The position numbers were made by a program, and so were the translations under genes. Shown here piece after piece: positions 9,576 through 18,577 of a stretch of DNA of 64,000 nucleotides (position 1 is its first letter; every line of letters begins with the position of its first letter). The DNA comes from G965212025 sp965212025. Lineage in GTDB: Bacteria; Pseudomonadota; Gammaproteobacteria; Poriferisulfidales; Oxydemutatoraceae. Location: assembly GCA_965212025.1 (NCBI GenBank), contig OZ243039.1, forward strand, positions 1,178,001 through 1,242,000, written 5' to 3'. The notes beneath the pieces are model-generated. The model was not told where the DNA came from. It saw only the letters and a list, made by a program, of their open reading frames with translations, and did not search any database.

Positions 9576-10826
9576 TTATTTTTGCGCCACGGTGTGCATG
9601 AGCTCGTCAAGTGCCTGTTGGACTTGCCTGTCTTCCAATATCCGGGTCTTCCAGCTTTTGAACGTCGCTTCTTCGTTTGCAGATTCCAAGGTTTCTGTTT
9701 TCGTGGTTTTTTGCTGTGGTTCTTTCGCGAATAAAATATCAGGCTTTATGCCGACCCCATGGATCATTCTGTCTTTCGGCGTGTAGTACATGGCGGTTGT
9801 CAATTTTAACGCGCTGTCCTTGGATAACGCATGAATGGTTTGTACAGAAGCCTTCCCGAAAGACTGTGCGCCCATGATTTTTGCGCGGCCATGGTCTTGT
9901 AATGCTCCAGCAACGATCTCTGAAGCCGAAGCAGATCCTCTGTTTATGAGCACCACAACGTCGACCCCTTGCAATTCATCGCCACCCGCAGTGCGATATT
10001 CTCTTCGCGAATCCGGTTTGCGACCTTGCGTGTACACCACTGCCACACCCGGTTTCAGAAACAGATCGGAAACTTTGATGGCAGCTCCCAGCAATCCTCC
10101 AGGATTATTTCTGAGATCCAGCACCAAGCCTTTTAGCCCACCTGCCTCGCGTTTCAGCTTTCTGATTTTTTCGCGCAACATTCCGCCGGTGTCGCTTTGA
10201 AAATGGTTTATACGCACGTAAGCATAGCCAGGAGCAAGCATCAGCGTTTTTACGCTTTGAATCTTGATGATGTCACGTTCCAAAGTGACGGGGAAGGGTG
10301 GGACTTTGTCACGAAGGATTGTCAGCGTCACCGTGGTTTTTGGCTCACCTCTCATGAGTTCAACCGCCTCCACAAGTGTCATTCCTTCTACCGGGTTGTC
10401 GTCAATCTGGATTATGAGGTCACCAGGCTGCAACCCTGCCCGGTATGCTGGAGTATCGTCAACAGGAGAAATAATACGCACTGCCCCCTGGTACATTCCG
10501 ATTTCGATCCCGAGGCCGCCAAACTTTCCTGAGGTGGAGGTTTTCAGGTCATCAAATTCTTTTTTTTTCAGGTAAGCCGAGTAAGGGTCAAGCCTGCCCA
10601 ACATGCCTATGATGGCGTTTTCAATCAGTTCCTTGTTTTCGGTATTTTTGACGTAATCAGATTTTATCCACGCAAAAATTTCGCTGAAAACACGCAATTC
10701 ATCCAGTGGCAGAACATTTTTACCCGATTTTTCATCGGCGCTGAGTGCCCCATAAACGAAAAAACCGGACAACGCCAACAGCGTCAGCCCGACAAAGACT
10801 TTTCCAGCTTTTTCTCGTATTTTTAT
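9576..10826 (-). CDS. ctpA: carboxyl-terminal processing protease (S41), probable ATA start
   Basis: Periplasmic serine protease of the CtpA/Prc family. From the N-terminus: a signal/anchor helix, a helical bundle, a PDZ domain (GGLGIEIG...PAYRAGLQPGDLIIQID), then the S41 core with LRNNPGG, the nucleophile in NRGSASASEIVAGAL, and the lysine in GAQSFGKASVQ. Such enzymes trim lipoproteins, peptidoglycan hydrolases and other envelope proteins. The first ordinary start codon, TTG at 10778, would cut into the hydrophobic helix and leave no basic n-region. The frame stays open to an ATA at 10826 with AGGA 7 bases upstream, giving MKIREKAGKVFVGLTLLAL, a textbook signal sequence. I therefore place the start there with caution; a base error is the alternative. 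Confidence 0.88.
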   Translation of the reverse strand: MKIREKAGKVFVGLTLLALSGFFVYGALSADEKSGKNVLPLDELRVFSEIFAWIKSDYVKNTENKELIENAIIGMLGRLDPYSAYLKKKEFDDLKTSTSGKFGGLGIEIGMYQGAVRIISPVDDTPAYRAGLQPGDLIIQIDDNPVEGMTLVEAVELMRGEPKTTVTLTILRDKVPPFPVTLERDIIKIQSVKTLMLAPGYAYVRINHFQSDTGGMLREKIRKLKREAGGLKGLVLDLRNNPGGLLGAAIKVSDLFLKPGVAVVYTQGRKPDSRREYRTAGGDELQGVDVVVLINRGSASASEIVAGALQDHGRAKIMGAQSFGKASVQTIHALSKDSALKLTTAMYYTPKDRMIHGVGIKPDILFAKEPQQKTTKTETLESANEEATFKSWKTRILEDRQVQQALDELMHTVAQK

Positions 10827-10930
10827 TTGCTTTTCCTATGGGTGGCAGTGTGTTGCGTCCTGTAAACCAAACTCTTTTCAGTTTTGTGAACCAGATGAAA
10901 CAGCCATTTGCGATACTACTTCTGCACGAT

Positions 10931-10960
10931 ACTATAATGCGCAGGGCATAATGATTTCAA
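10931..10960 (-). promoter_or_regulatory. candidate promoter of ctpA
   Basis: TTGAAA and TATAGT on the minus strand, 18 bases apart, roughly 100 bases upstream of the proposed ATA start. It is one of the best promoter-like matches in the window and supports transcription beginning well upstream of the TTG codon. Confidence 0.5.
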
Positions 10961-11576
10961 CTGTTTTTTGTTGCTTTGTTGCACGAGAAGCATGAGCCAT
11001 GCTTGCTTTTCACCTTATGGTTTCTCTGCTGAAAGTGCCAAGTCGGTAATCAGCCAATGGCGCGAAAAGCAATCCGCCAGCTTTATCTGTGCCTGATCTG
11101 ACCCGTGTTGGTTCTGGAAGTCTGAAGCACGTCAACAGACGATGGTGTTATGCGGTACGCGCCCAGGAGTTGACCGCAGGGCAGACTGGGGTTCCTTCTT
11201 TTCCCGGGTCGGGTTTTGATGGTGGATTGCTGCAGGTCAGTGCGTGGGGAATTTCTCTGGGTGCTGCGTGAATTTTCGGAGGTGTGGCGAACCGGTGGTA
11301 TCACGGGTTTCCCCGAGTAACCGTTTCACAGGGGACGTTTATGGTGTCGTGGTATTCTTCGGGCGCACAAGGACTTGTTGATGCGAAGGTACCAGAAGCG
11401 TTGGTGAAGGTCGCGGGATTTCCGAAAGAGCACCAATGTGATGGAGGTTTTGAGGTGCTTCAGCGAGTCCTGGACGCTTCCCCTCCTGCCGGGCGACCCT
11501 GTAAAACAGATGATGCCGGGTTGGCAGAAAGGGAGCCAAGCTGGCATTTCAACAGTAACAGGATTCGGTAATCTTC
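10961..11576. other. 616-bp stretch without a recognisable gene
   Basis: Several open frames cross this stretch on both strands, but none has a convincing ribosome site or a sequence I recognise. One short hairpin is present (AAGCATG/CATGCTT, 10988-11004) without a T-run. It may be spacer or the remains of a decayed gene. Confidence 0.5.
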
Positions 11577-12548
11577 ATGATTTTGGCTTTTTTGGCAATT
11601 GCTTTCAGCCTGGTGCTTCTGATTTGGAGTGCCTTTCGTTTTGTAGAAGGTGCGTCTGTCGTTGCACAAAAATCGGGGGTTTCACCTCTCCTGATTGGCA
11701 TCGTGGTTGTGGGCTTTGGGACTTCTGCACCGGAAATGGCGGTGGCCGTACTGTCTTCCTTGCACGGCAAACCAAACATCGCCCTCGGCAGCGCTTATGG
11801 TTCGAATATTGCGAGCATAGCCTTGGTTCTTGGTCTGGCTGCCCTGTTCGGTTCTGTCTACGTACATTCGCAGGCATTGCGCAAGGAGTTGCCCATCCTC
11901 ATGGCTGTTACGGTCATGGCCGCCTGGCAACTTTGGGATGGGGAAATTACACGAGCCGAAGCGTTTTTGCTGTTGGGGGTATTTACCGGGCTAATGGTTT
12001 GGGTCATCTGGGAAGCCCGGCAGAAAAAACCGGATGCATTGGGTAGCGGGGTAACGCACCATATACAGTCTCATGCCATGTCGACCAGACAGGCATTTTT
12101 TCGGCTTATATCTGGCATGGGCTTGCTGATTGTAAGTTCTTACGTCTTGGTTTGGGGTGCGGTTGAAATCGCGCACAATTTGGGAGTGAGCGATTTGCTT
12201 GTTGGCCTGACTATTGTGGCAGTGGGCACTTCATTGCCGGAATTGGTGGCGACATTCGTTGCCGCACGCAAAGGCGAACATGATATTGCAGTCGGCAATG
12301 TGCTGGGCTCGAATCTTTTCAACACCTTGGCAGTGGTAGGTATCGCCGGGGTAATTCATCCGATAACGGTAGAGCCGGAAGTGTTGACTCGGGACGTGGC
12401 AGTCATGGCGGCTTTGACGGTCTTGTTATACGTTGTTGGCTTCGGCTTTAGGCGTCCAGGACGGATCAACCAATACGAAGGTTTGTTCTTGCTGATCTGC
12501 TACGTTGCCTATATCAGCTATTTGGTGAACACTGCTGGGGGGCAGTAG
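11577..12548 (+). CDS. sodium/calcium exchanger family protein (CaCA, YrbG-like)
   Basis: A 323-residue inner-membrane cation exchanger with about ten hydrophobic segments and the duplicated architecture of the CaCA family. The first alpha repeat contains GFGTSAPEMAVAV and LGSAYGSNIASIALVLG; the second contains AVGTSLPELVATFVAARKG and VGNVLGSNLFNTLAVVG. The acidic residue in each G-T-S-x-P-E motif is the ion ligand. It exchanges Ca2+ or a similar cation for Na+ or H+; the exact ion is not evident. The ATG has only a distant AGGA; no better in-frame start is obvious. It stands alone. Confidence 0.9.
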   Translation: MILAFLAIAFSLVLLIWSAFRFVEGASVVAQKSGVSPLLIGIVVVGFGTSAPEMAVAVLSSLHGKPNIALGSAYGSNIASIALVLGLAALFGSVYVHSQALRKELPILMAVTVMAAWQLWDGEITRAEAFLLLGVFTGLMVWVIWEARQKKPDALGSGVTHHIQSHAMSTRQAFFRLISGMGLLIVSSYVLVWGAVEIAHNLGVSDLLVGLTIVAVGTSLPELVATFVAARKGEHDIAVGNVLGSNLFNTLAVVGIAGVIHPITVEPEVLTRDVAVMAALTVLLYVVGFGFRRPGRINQYEGLFLLICYVAYISYLVNTAGGQ

Positions 12549-13073
12549 AAGGAGCAGTTCTGTTCCGCCTTCCGGAGTCGGTTTGGGACGGTTGCCGGTT
12601 TGGTAATTTTTTCTGCTTGCGATATGCCAGCTTCCAGCAGGCTTTTCACACAATCACTTTGCACAGCAGGGGGCAATCCGTTTTCCGCTTGGGTCTGGCG
12701 AAAGTTTCGCGCGCAGACCGGGCGCAGAAGCCGACGCGGAATGCTGGTGCTTCCGGGCAGCTTGGAGTTTTGTGGTTTTTTGGTGTTGTCAGTGCCAGGG
12801 AGGAGGTTCCGCGCTCTGTTGGCTTGGGCTTTCACCATGTGTGAGGCTCGGGTTTCCGGGTAAAAGGTCTAACTTGTGCTGCTGGTTTGTAGCTTTTGTG
12901 GTCTCGGGGTAGACTACGCACCTTGTGAGCATGCTACAGCGGTCGCGCGTGGTTTATGCTTTTTATCGTAGCCAGATGTTTTGACTGTTCCTCCGGGACG
13001 GAGTTGGTTAGTGCTCTCGCACGAATGTGCCTTTGGGCATTTTATATTTCCATGTTGGAGGCTTGGTAGATTG
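12549..13073. other. 525-bp spacer before isocitrate lyase
   Basis: No gene, RNA or repeat could be supported here. Open frames on both strands lack ribosome sites and familiar sequence. The aceA promoter should lie in the last part, but no clear -35/-10 pair was found. Confidence 0.45.
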
Positions 13074-14351
13074 GTGAAAAAGAAACAGCTTGTTGAGGAT
13101 CTTCGTTTGGATTGGGAAACCAATCCGCGTTGGAAGGGTGTAAAAAGGTCTTACAGCGCAGAGGATGTTGTGCGCTTGTCTGGTTCCGTACGACCGGTTT
13201 ATGTTTATGCCAGAAATGGTGCGAATCGGCTTTGGCGGTTATTGCACGAGGAGCCTTATATTGCCAGCATGGGTGCCTTGAGTGGTGGGCAGGCCTTGCA
13301 ACAAGCCAAGGCGGGGATTAAAGCAATTTATCTTTCTGGTTGGCAGGTGGCTGCGGATGCCAATCTTGCGGGTGAAATGTATCCCGACCAGTCCTTGTAT
13401 CCAGTGAGTTCGGTTCCGGCGGTCGTACGCAGGATAAACAACACTTTTGCCCGGGCTGATCAAATTCAATGGGCGAACGACAAGTGGGAACACGATTATT
13501 TCCTCCCCATTGTGGCGGATGCCGAGGCTGGGTTTGGGGGCGTGTTAAATGCCTTCGAACTGATGAAGGCGATGATTGACGCTGGTGCTGCAGCCGTGCA
13601 CTTTGAAGACCAACTGGCTTCGGCGAAAAAATGTGGGCACATGGGAGGGAAGGTTCTGGTTTCCACAAAAGAAGGAATTGACAAACTGATTGCCGCACGA
13701 CTTGCTGCCGATATTTGCCAGGTTTCTACACTTTTACTGGCTCGTACGGATGCCAATGCGGCGGCTCTGGTGACTTCGGATTCCGATGAACGTGACCGCC
13801 CTTTTCTGACTGGGGAACGAACAGGCGAAGGGTTTTATTGCGCGCGCGCAGGTTTGGATCAGGCTATTGCACGTGCGTGCGCCTACGCCCCACACGCTGA
13901 TTTGCTGTGGTGTGAAACTGCGACCCCTGATTTACAGGAAGCCAAACGGTTTGCAGACGGGGTGCATCGTGAGCATCCCGGCAAAATGCTTTCTTATAAC
14001 TGCTCCCCATCATTCAATTGGAAAAAGAAGCTCAGCAGCGTGGAAATCAGCAATTTCCAACGTGAGTTGGCGGCTATGGGGTACAAGTTCCAGTTTATTA
14101 CGCTGGCGGGCATCCATAATATGTGGTTCAACATGTTTGATCTGAGCAAAGACTACATGGAGAGGGGGATGAGTGCTTATGTGGATCTGGTGCAGGAGAG
14201 AGAGTTTGCGGCTCTGGACAGGGGCTATACTTTTTCCAGTCACCAGGCAGAGGTCGGGACGGGTTACTTCGACTCTGTTACCACCACGGTGCAGGGCGGA
14301 AAGTCTTCCGTCACGGCGTTGACCGGTTCAACTGAGGAAGAGCAGTTTTAG
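13074..14351 (+). CDS. aceA: isocitrate lyase
   Basis: Cleaves isocitrate to glyoxylate and succinate, the entry step of the glyoxylate shunt. The active-site motif KKCGHMGGK is present (Cys/His pair), with earlier PIVADAEAGFGG and later LLARTDANAA and NCSPSFNWKKK. About 425 residues, close to the 434 of the E. coli enzyme. The start is taken as GTG at 13074, after GGAGG at 13058-13062; a TTG at 13071 is equally possible and adds one residue. The frame also opens further upstream, but that part is unlike the family. Isocitrate dehydrogenase follows in the same direction, so the branch-point enzymes are neighbours. No malate synthase gene is in the window. Confidence 0.95.
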   Translation: MKKKQLVEDLRLDWETNPRWKGVKRSYSAEDVVRLSGSVRPVYVYARNGANRLWRLLHEEPYIASMGALSGGQALQQAKAGIKAIYLSGWQVAADANLAGEMYPDQSLYPVSSVPAVVRRINNTFARADQIQWANDKWEHDYFLPIVADAEAGFGGVLNAFELMKAMIDAGAAAVHFEDQLASAKKCGHMGGKVLVSTKEGIDKLIAARLAADICQVSTLLLARTDANAAALVTSDSDERDRPFLTGERTGEGFYCARAGLDQAIARACAYAPHADLLWCETATPDLQEAKRFADGVHREHPGKMLSYNCSPSFNWKKKLSSVEISNFQRELAAMGYKFQFITLAGIHNMWFNMFDLSKDYMERGMSAYVDLVQEREFAALDRGYTFSSHQAEVGTGYFDSVTTTVQGGKSSVTALTGSTEEEQF

Positions 14352-14394
14352 CGTCTGGTCTGGTCTTTATTTATACGAGGTGTGATGTGGTGCG

Positions 14395-15726
14395 ATGAAT
14401 AGCAAAATACTGAAGGTTCCTGATGGTGGCGAGACAATCACCAGAACGGGCAACGGCACCATGGTTGTGGGTGATAACCCCATTATTCCGTTTATCGAAG
14501 GTGATGGCATCGGTGTTGACGTAACACCGGTCATGCGCAGGGTTTTGGACGCGGCCGTCAGGGTAGCTTACGGTGGCAAGCGCAAAATCATGTGGATGGA
14601 AGTCTACGGTGGTGAAAAAGCGGAGCGGATATACGGTTCCGGGAATTGGTTACCACAGGAAACCCTAGACGCTATCCGCCGTTACCGTGTGGCCATAAAG
14701 GGTCCTTTGACGACTCCCATAGGGTCGGGAATCCGCTCTTTGAATGTCGCGCTTCGCCAGGATCTTGATTTGTATGCCTGTATCCGACCGATCCGTTTTT
14801 TCCCAGGAACGCCTACCCCGCTCAAGCAGTCCGACGCCACCGACATGGTGATTTTTCGTGAAAATACAGAGGACATTTATGTCGGTATTGAATGGGAGGC
14901 TTTCAGCAAGGACGCAGAAAAAGTCATCAAGTTCCTGACCGAGGAAATGGGTGTGCGCAACTTGCGTTTCAAGGATTCAACGGGTATAGGCGTCAAGCCG
15001 GTTTCCAAAGAAGGTTCGCAACGGTTGATCAGGATGGCGGTTCAGCACGCCCTGGAAAATAATCGCAGGTCTGTAACTTTGGTTCATAAAGGAAACATCA
15101 TGAAGTTTACGGAAGGGGCTTTTTGTCGTTGGGGCTATGAGCTTGTAAAGAATGAGTTTGGCGGCGAGCAGATTGGCAATGGCCCTTGGTGTGTGATTAA
15201 AGACACACCAAGCGGAGAAGAAATTATTGTCAAGGATGTTATTGCCGACAATTTTCTCCAGCAGATTCTTTTGAAACCCTACGACTACGATGTCATTGCC
15301 ACGCTCAATTTGAATGGTGACTACATTTCTGACGCGCTTGCCGCTCAGGTTGGAGGCATAGGCATTGCTCCCGGAGCAAATGTTTCCGAGCGATATGCGG
15401 TGTTTGAAGCAACCCATGGCAGTGCGCCGAAATATGCTGGCAAAAATCGTGTAAACCCGGGTTCCATCATTCTTTCAGGCGAAATGATGCTGCGCCATAT
15501 TGGCTGGGTCGAAGCTGCCGATTTGGTCATCAAAGGATTTGCGGAAGCCATTGCTTCCAAGAAAGTGACATACGATTTGGCGCGGGTAAGAGGCGGCATG
15601 CATACCGCAGGACAGAAGCTCGGTGGCCCTGATGATGTAAGCCAAGCCTTGCAAGATCTGATGCCGGGTGCACAGTTGGTGACAACTTCTGGTTTTGGGG
15701 ATGTCGTCGTGGGGTATATGCAGTAA
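14395..15726 (+). CDS. icd: isocitrate dehydrogenase [NADP+]
   Basis: Oxidatively decarboxylates isocitrate to 2-oxoglutarate in the TCA cycle. The 443-residue sequence shows FIEGDGIGVDVTPV, the substrate/phosphorylation loop GSGIRSLNVALRQ (the Ser that the AceK kinase modifies in E. coli), IFRENTEDIYVG, and GSAPKYAGKNRVNPGSIILS. The Lys-Tyr after AP in the last motif matches the NADP-binding residues of the E. coli enzyme, so NADP specificity is inferred. Because isocitrate lyase lies just upstream and the phosphorylation loop is intact, flux control by phosphorylation is possible, but aceK is not in the window. The ribosome site is weak. Confidence 0.96.
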   Translation: MNSKILKVPDGGETITRTGNGTMVVGDNPIIPFIEGDGIGVDVTPVMRRVLDAAVRVAYGGKRKIMWMEVYGGEKAERIYGSGNWLPQETLDAIRRYRVAIKGPLTTPIGSGIRSLNVALRQDLDLYACIRPIRFFPGTPTPLKQSDATDMVIFRENTEDIYVGIEWEAFSKDAEKVIKFLTEEMGVRNLRFKDSTGIGVKPVSKEGSQRLIRMAVQHALENNRRSVTLVHKGNIMKFTEGAFCRWGYELVKNEFGGEQIGNGPWCVIKDTPSGEEIIVKDVIADNFLQQILLKPYDYDVIATLNLNGDYISDALAAQVGGIGIAPGANVSERYAVFEATHGSAPKYAGKNRVNPGSIILSGEMMLRHIGWVEAADLVIKGFAEAIASKKVTYDLARVRGGMHTAGQKLGGPDDVSQALQDLMPGAQLVTTSGFGDVVVGYMQ

Positions 15727-15846
15727 GCCGGTTTTGGCATCTTTGTCAAAACGGATTCTCCGGCCTTTATGCAGGTTGCCTGAAGGGTTAGTACGGAACC
15801 GGAGCCTGAAGCTTCTGCTTGCAGGGGCTTTCCTGGAGTCTCCTTT

Positions 15847-16587
15847 TTAGATTGGTAACAGTGTGGTGGTGATAGCTTGGGCAGTTGTTCTCAAGGTTCG
15901 GATGCCGCGGTTATCGACAATTTTAGAGGCCAGATCCAGAGTGCTTACAACTTGCGCCAAACGCCAACCGAAACTTTTAGTGTTCTGTTTGCTGCCAAGG
16001 TTCAAGAGCGTTTTGCCAGCAACCTGCTTGTGCAGATTGCGATTTATCAGTTCCAGGTTTCGTGCCGCGTTATACAGTTTTTGTGGATCCAGAATGTCCG
16101 GCACAAACAATTCTCTTCGACTGTTAAAAGCCAGCTTGGTCATCCCGCTTATTCCGGTCATCAAGGCAAAGACCCGGTCGTTGGGGAAGGCTGGGTTCAA
16201 CGCCAGTTTTATGGCGTCGACTCCTTGCTTGTTTGCCAATTCCTGATAGCCAATGCTGAGCGGGTGCACAACAATTTGTTGCAACCTTTCTGGCAGACTG
16301 ACGCTGGATTTTTGCAATTCATCGGGATTTATTTCGTAGAGCATTCTGCTGATTTGCCTGGTTTGTGATTCCAACTCCTTGATCATGATGTCACCAACGT
16401 TATCCACCTCAAATTTTCCAAGTTGTCTAAAGGGTTCATTCAGCTGACCACAGGACGTAAGCGACACCACCAGCAGCGCGATAGCGAGGCAAGAGATACT
16501 TTGCCTCACAGAGCGGGGCAAGTGGGGAAGGATTTTTACTGAGCTGAGGCTCTTCAAGAGTGATTTACCGAAAACACGAACCGGCAT
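15847..16587 (-). CDS. predicted lipoprotein of unknown function
   Basis: A 246-residue protein with a lipobox: a basic N-region, the hydrophobic stretch ISCLAIALLVVSL, then LTSC followed by Gly-Gln, so Cys about residue 46 should be lipidated. The mature part is helical and hydrophilic (QTRQISRMLYEINPDELQKS and a GISGMTKLAFNSRRELF segment). I do not recognise a family. The long N-region before the hydrophobic stretch suggests that the true start may be one of the later codons. It converges on icd and has no obvious partner. Confidence 0.7.
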   Translation of the reverse strand: MPVRVFGKSLLKSLSSVKILPHLPRSVRQSISCLAIALLVVSLTSCGQLNEPFRQLGKFEVDNVGDIMIKELESQTRQISRMLYEINPDELQKSSVSLPERLQQIVVHPLSIGYQELANKQGVDAIKLALNPAFPNDRVFALMTGISGMTKLAFNSRRELFVPDILDPQKLYNAARNLELINRNLHKQVAGKTLLNLGSKQNTKSFGWRLAQVVSTLDLASKIVDNRGIRTLRTTAQAITTTLLPI

Positions 16588-16969
16588 TCTGCCATAATGG
16601 GATGATGCTCATTTGCTCAGGCTTTTTCCGGAAAACTGTTCGCCGGGAGTGCTCGCATTGCACAGTTTATGCCTTTTCTGAACTGGCTGGCTCGTCCAAA
16701 TCGGACACGCTTTTCAGGACGATCCTCAAGGAGCCAAAAGATTTTCGTATTGCCATCGCTGCAGGTCTGCCAGACACTATGCCATGAGAACAGTTCGCAT
16801 TTTGTCAAGGCAACACACCGGGGAACTGTGAGCGTAAAATAATGCCTTGCGATGGTGGAAAGTTTTCTGAACTGCTACAGTTTTTTGCCCGAAAAGTGGT
16901 TCGGTCTTGCGACTGGAGCCCGGAACGCATGTAGCAACACGCAAGCAGTGATTTGAAATCTGACTTTTT
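16588..16969. other. 382-bp divergent spacer
   Basis: Lies between the divergent lipoprotein and DUF454 genes and should hold both promoters. I found no convincing gene, RNA or repeat in it. Confidence 0.4.
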
Positions 16970-17362
16970 ATGAAACCGTTGTCTGCCACCAAGCGCCGTA
17001 TTTATATTTGGCTCGGTCATGTTTCTCTGTTCGTGGGTTTTTTGGCTCTTCTCATTCCCATCATGCCGACTTCGCCTTTCGTCGTCTTGGCGGCAAGCTG
17101 TTACGCAAAATCTTCACAGCGTTTTCATTCCATGCTGTCGAAAAGCATTTTTTTTGGTCCAATTATTGTGAATTGGGAAGAAAAGCGCTGCTTGCCGCGC
17201 CCCATCATTCTTTTGGCGGCTTTATCTTTGGTGGTGGCTTTCTCTGGAACCTGGTATTTTTTTGCGACGTCCTTTCTATGGCAGATCCTGATCCCTTTGT
17301 TCGGTGTTTTGTTTATTTCCTTGGTGCTGTTAATTCCGTCCTGCCCTCGGGAAGAGAAATGA
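16970..17362 (+). CDS. DUF454 (YbaN-like) inner-membrane protein
   Basis: A 130-residue membrane protein with the family pattern: an N-terminal R-x-IYIWLGHVSLFVGFLALLIPI helix, the conserved MPTSPFVVLAASCYAKSSQRFH segment, then W-x4-C and two further membrane helices. Length and motif spacing match YbaN. The function of this family is not established. It lies just upstream of the MetX-family gene, 31 bases apart, and may be co-transcribed. Confidence 0.85.
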   Translation: MKPLSATKRRIYIWLGHVSLFVGFLALLIPIMPTSPFVVLAASCYAKSSQRFHSMLSKSIFFGPIIVNWEEKRCLPRPIILLAALSLVVAFSGTWYFFATSFLWQILIPLFGVLFISLVLLIPSCPREEK

Positions 17363-17393
17363 ATCGTTCGTGTATTGGTAGTGGCTTTGGATC

Positions 17394-18548
17394 GTGCATG
17401 GTCAGGTGACAAAGACTGCGCCCCCGGTTCCATCCATGCCGGCAACCCGGCAGCTTCGCCTCCCAGGTGATTTTGGCACCCGAGAGTTTATTTTTTACCG
17501 CGGCGGGCGTTTGAGGGATGTGGTGATCGGTTGTGAATCCTGGGGAACGCTTTCGTCCAATCGTGATAATGCGGTCTTGTTATTTGCCGGTCTGTCAGCA
17601 TCCGCCCATGCTTGCCGCTCTGAGGACGATGCTTCTCTTGGCTGGTGGGAACATTTGATTGGTCCAGGGAAGCCGCTGGATACGAATCGGTTTTACGTGG
17701 TGTGCGTGAATTCCTTGGGGAGTTGCTTCGGCTCGACTTCACCGTCTTTTACTTCTCCAGTGTCCGGGAAGCCTTATGGGAGTACTTTTCCGGATTTGAG
17801 CATAGAAGATATCGCCAAGGCTGGCCACCATGCTTTGTGGGAATTGGGAATCGAACGGCCGAAAGCGGTCATAGGTGGATCTATGGGGGGGATGAGCGTG
17901 TTGGGTTATGCAGTGCAGTTTCCTGGCGAGTTTGACTATCTGGCAACCATTTCAGCAGCGTGTCGGGCTTTGCCGTTTACCATTGCCATCCGTTCGATAC
18001 AGCGCGAGATCATCCGCGATGATCCTTTCTGGCTAAATGGGGATTACCCTTTGGACAGGCAGCCCGAAAAAGGTATGAGGGCGGCGAGAAAGCTGGGGAT
18101 GATGTCCTATCGGGCAGCTGATGAATGGAGGGTTCGGTTTAATCGTGCGCGAATTGACCAGAAGCGTCGTTCCGGTAAACCGTACGGGATGGAATTCGAA
18201 ATCGAGTCATATTTGGACTACAACGCGGAAAAATTTGTGCGTGTATTTGACGCCAACAGTTATTTGCAACTGTCTCGGGCAATGGACTGGTTCGATTTGG
18301 CAGACCATGGCGGCTCAGTAAATGCCGCACTGGCAAAAATACACGCACGCCGGATTTTGGTTCTTGGAGTTCCCACGGACACCTTGTTTCCGATTGATCA
18401 GCAGAAGGAGATGACTGAGGGTCTGCGCAAGGCTGGCAACGAAGTGCAGTTTGAGACGATTGATGCCGCTCACGGGCATGATTCCTTTTTAATAGACGAC
18501 GGAACCTTTCAGCCTGTGCTGGCTGATTTTTTTTCTGCTATGGATTGA
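17394..18548 (+). CDS. MetX-family acyltransferase, probably serine O-succinyltransferase type
   Basis: An alpha/beta-hydrolase acyltransferase of the MetX family. The nucleophile elbow is GGSMGGMSVLG; the catalytic Asp and His are in GVPTDTLFP and AAHGHDSFL. MetX enzymes usually acylate homoserine for methionine synthesis, but here the oxyanion loop NSLGSCFGSTSP and ALPFTIAIRSIQREIIRDDP resemble the serine O-succinyltransferase subgroup described in Xanthomonadales, which feeds cysteine synthesis. I therefore prefer a serine substrate but cannot exclude homoserine. The start is uncertain: GTG 17394 is used; GTG 17406 and ATG 17436 are alternatives, none with a strong ribosome site. Confidence 0.82.
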   Translation: MHGQVTKTAPPVPSMPATRQLRLPGDFGTREFIFYRGGRLRDVVIGCESWGTLSSNRDNAVLLFAGLSASAHACRSEDDASLGWWEHLIGPGKPLDTNRFYVVCVNSLGSCFGSTSPSFTSPVSGKPYGSTFPDLSIEDIAKAGHHALWELGIERPKAVIGGSMGGMSVLGYAVQFPGEFDYLATISAACRALPFTIAIRSIQREIIRDDPFWLNGDYPLDRQPEKGMRAARKLGMMSYRAADEWRVRFNRARIDQKRRSGKPYGMEFEIESYLDYNAEKFVRVFDANSYLQLSRAMDWFDLADHGGSVNAALAKIHARRILVLGVPTDTLFPIDQQKEMTEGLRKAGNEVQFETIDAAHGHDSFLIDDGTFQPVLADFFSAMD

Positions 18549-18577
18549 ACTTCCGGGTCACTGAACCCTGTGGCACT

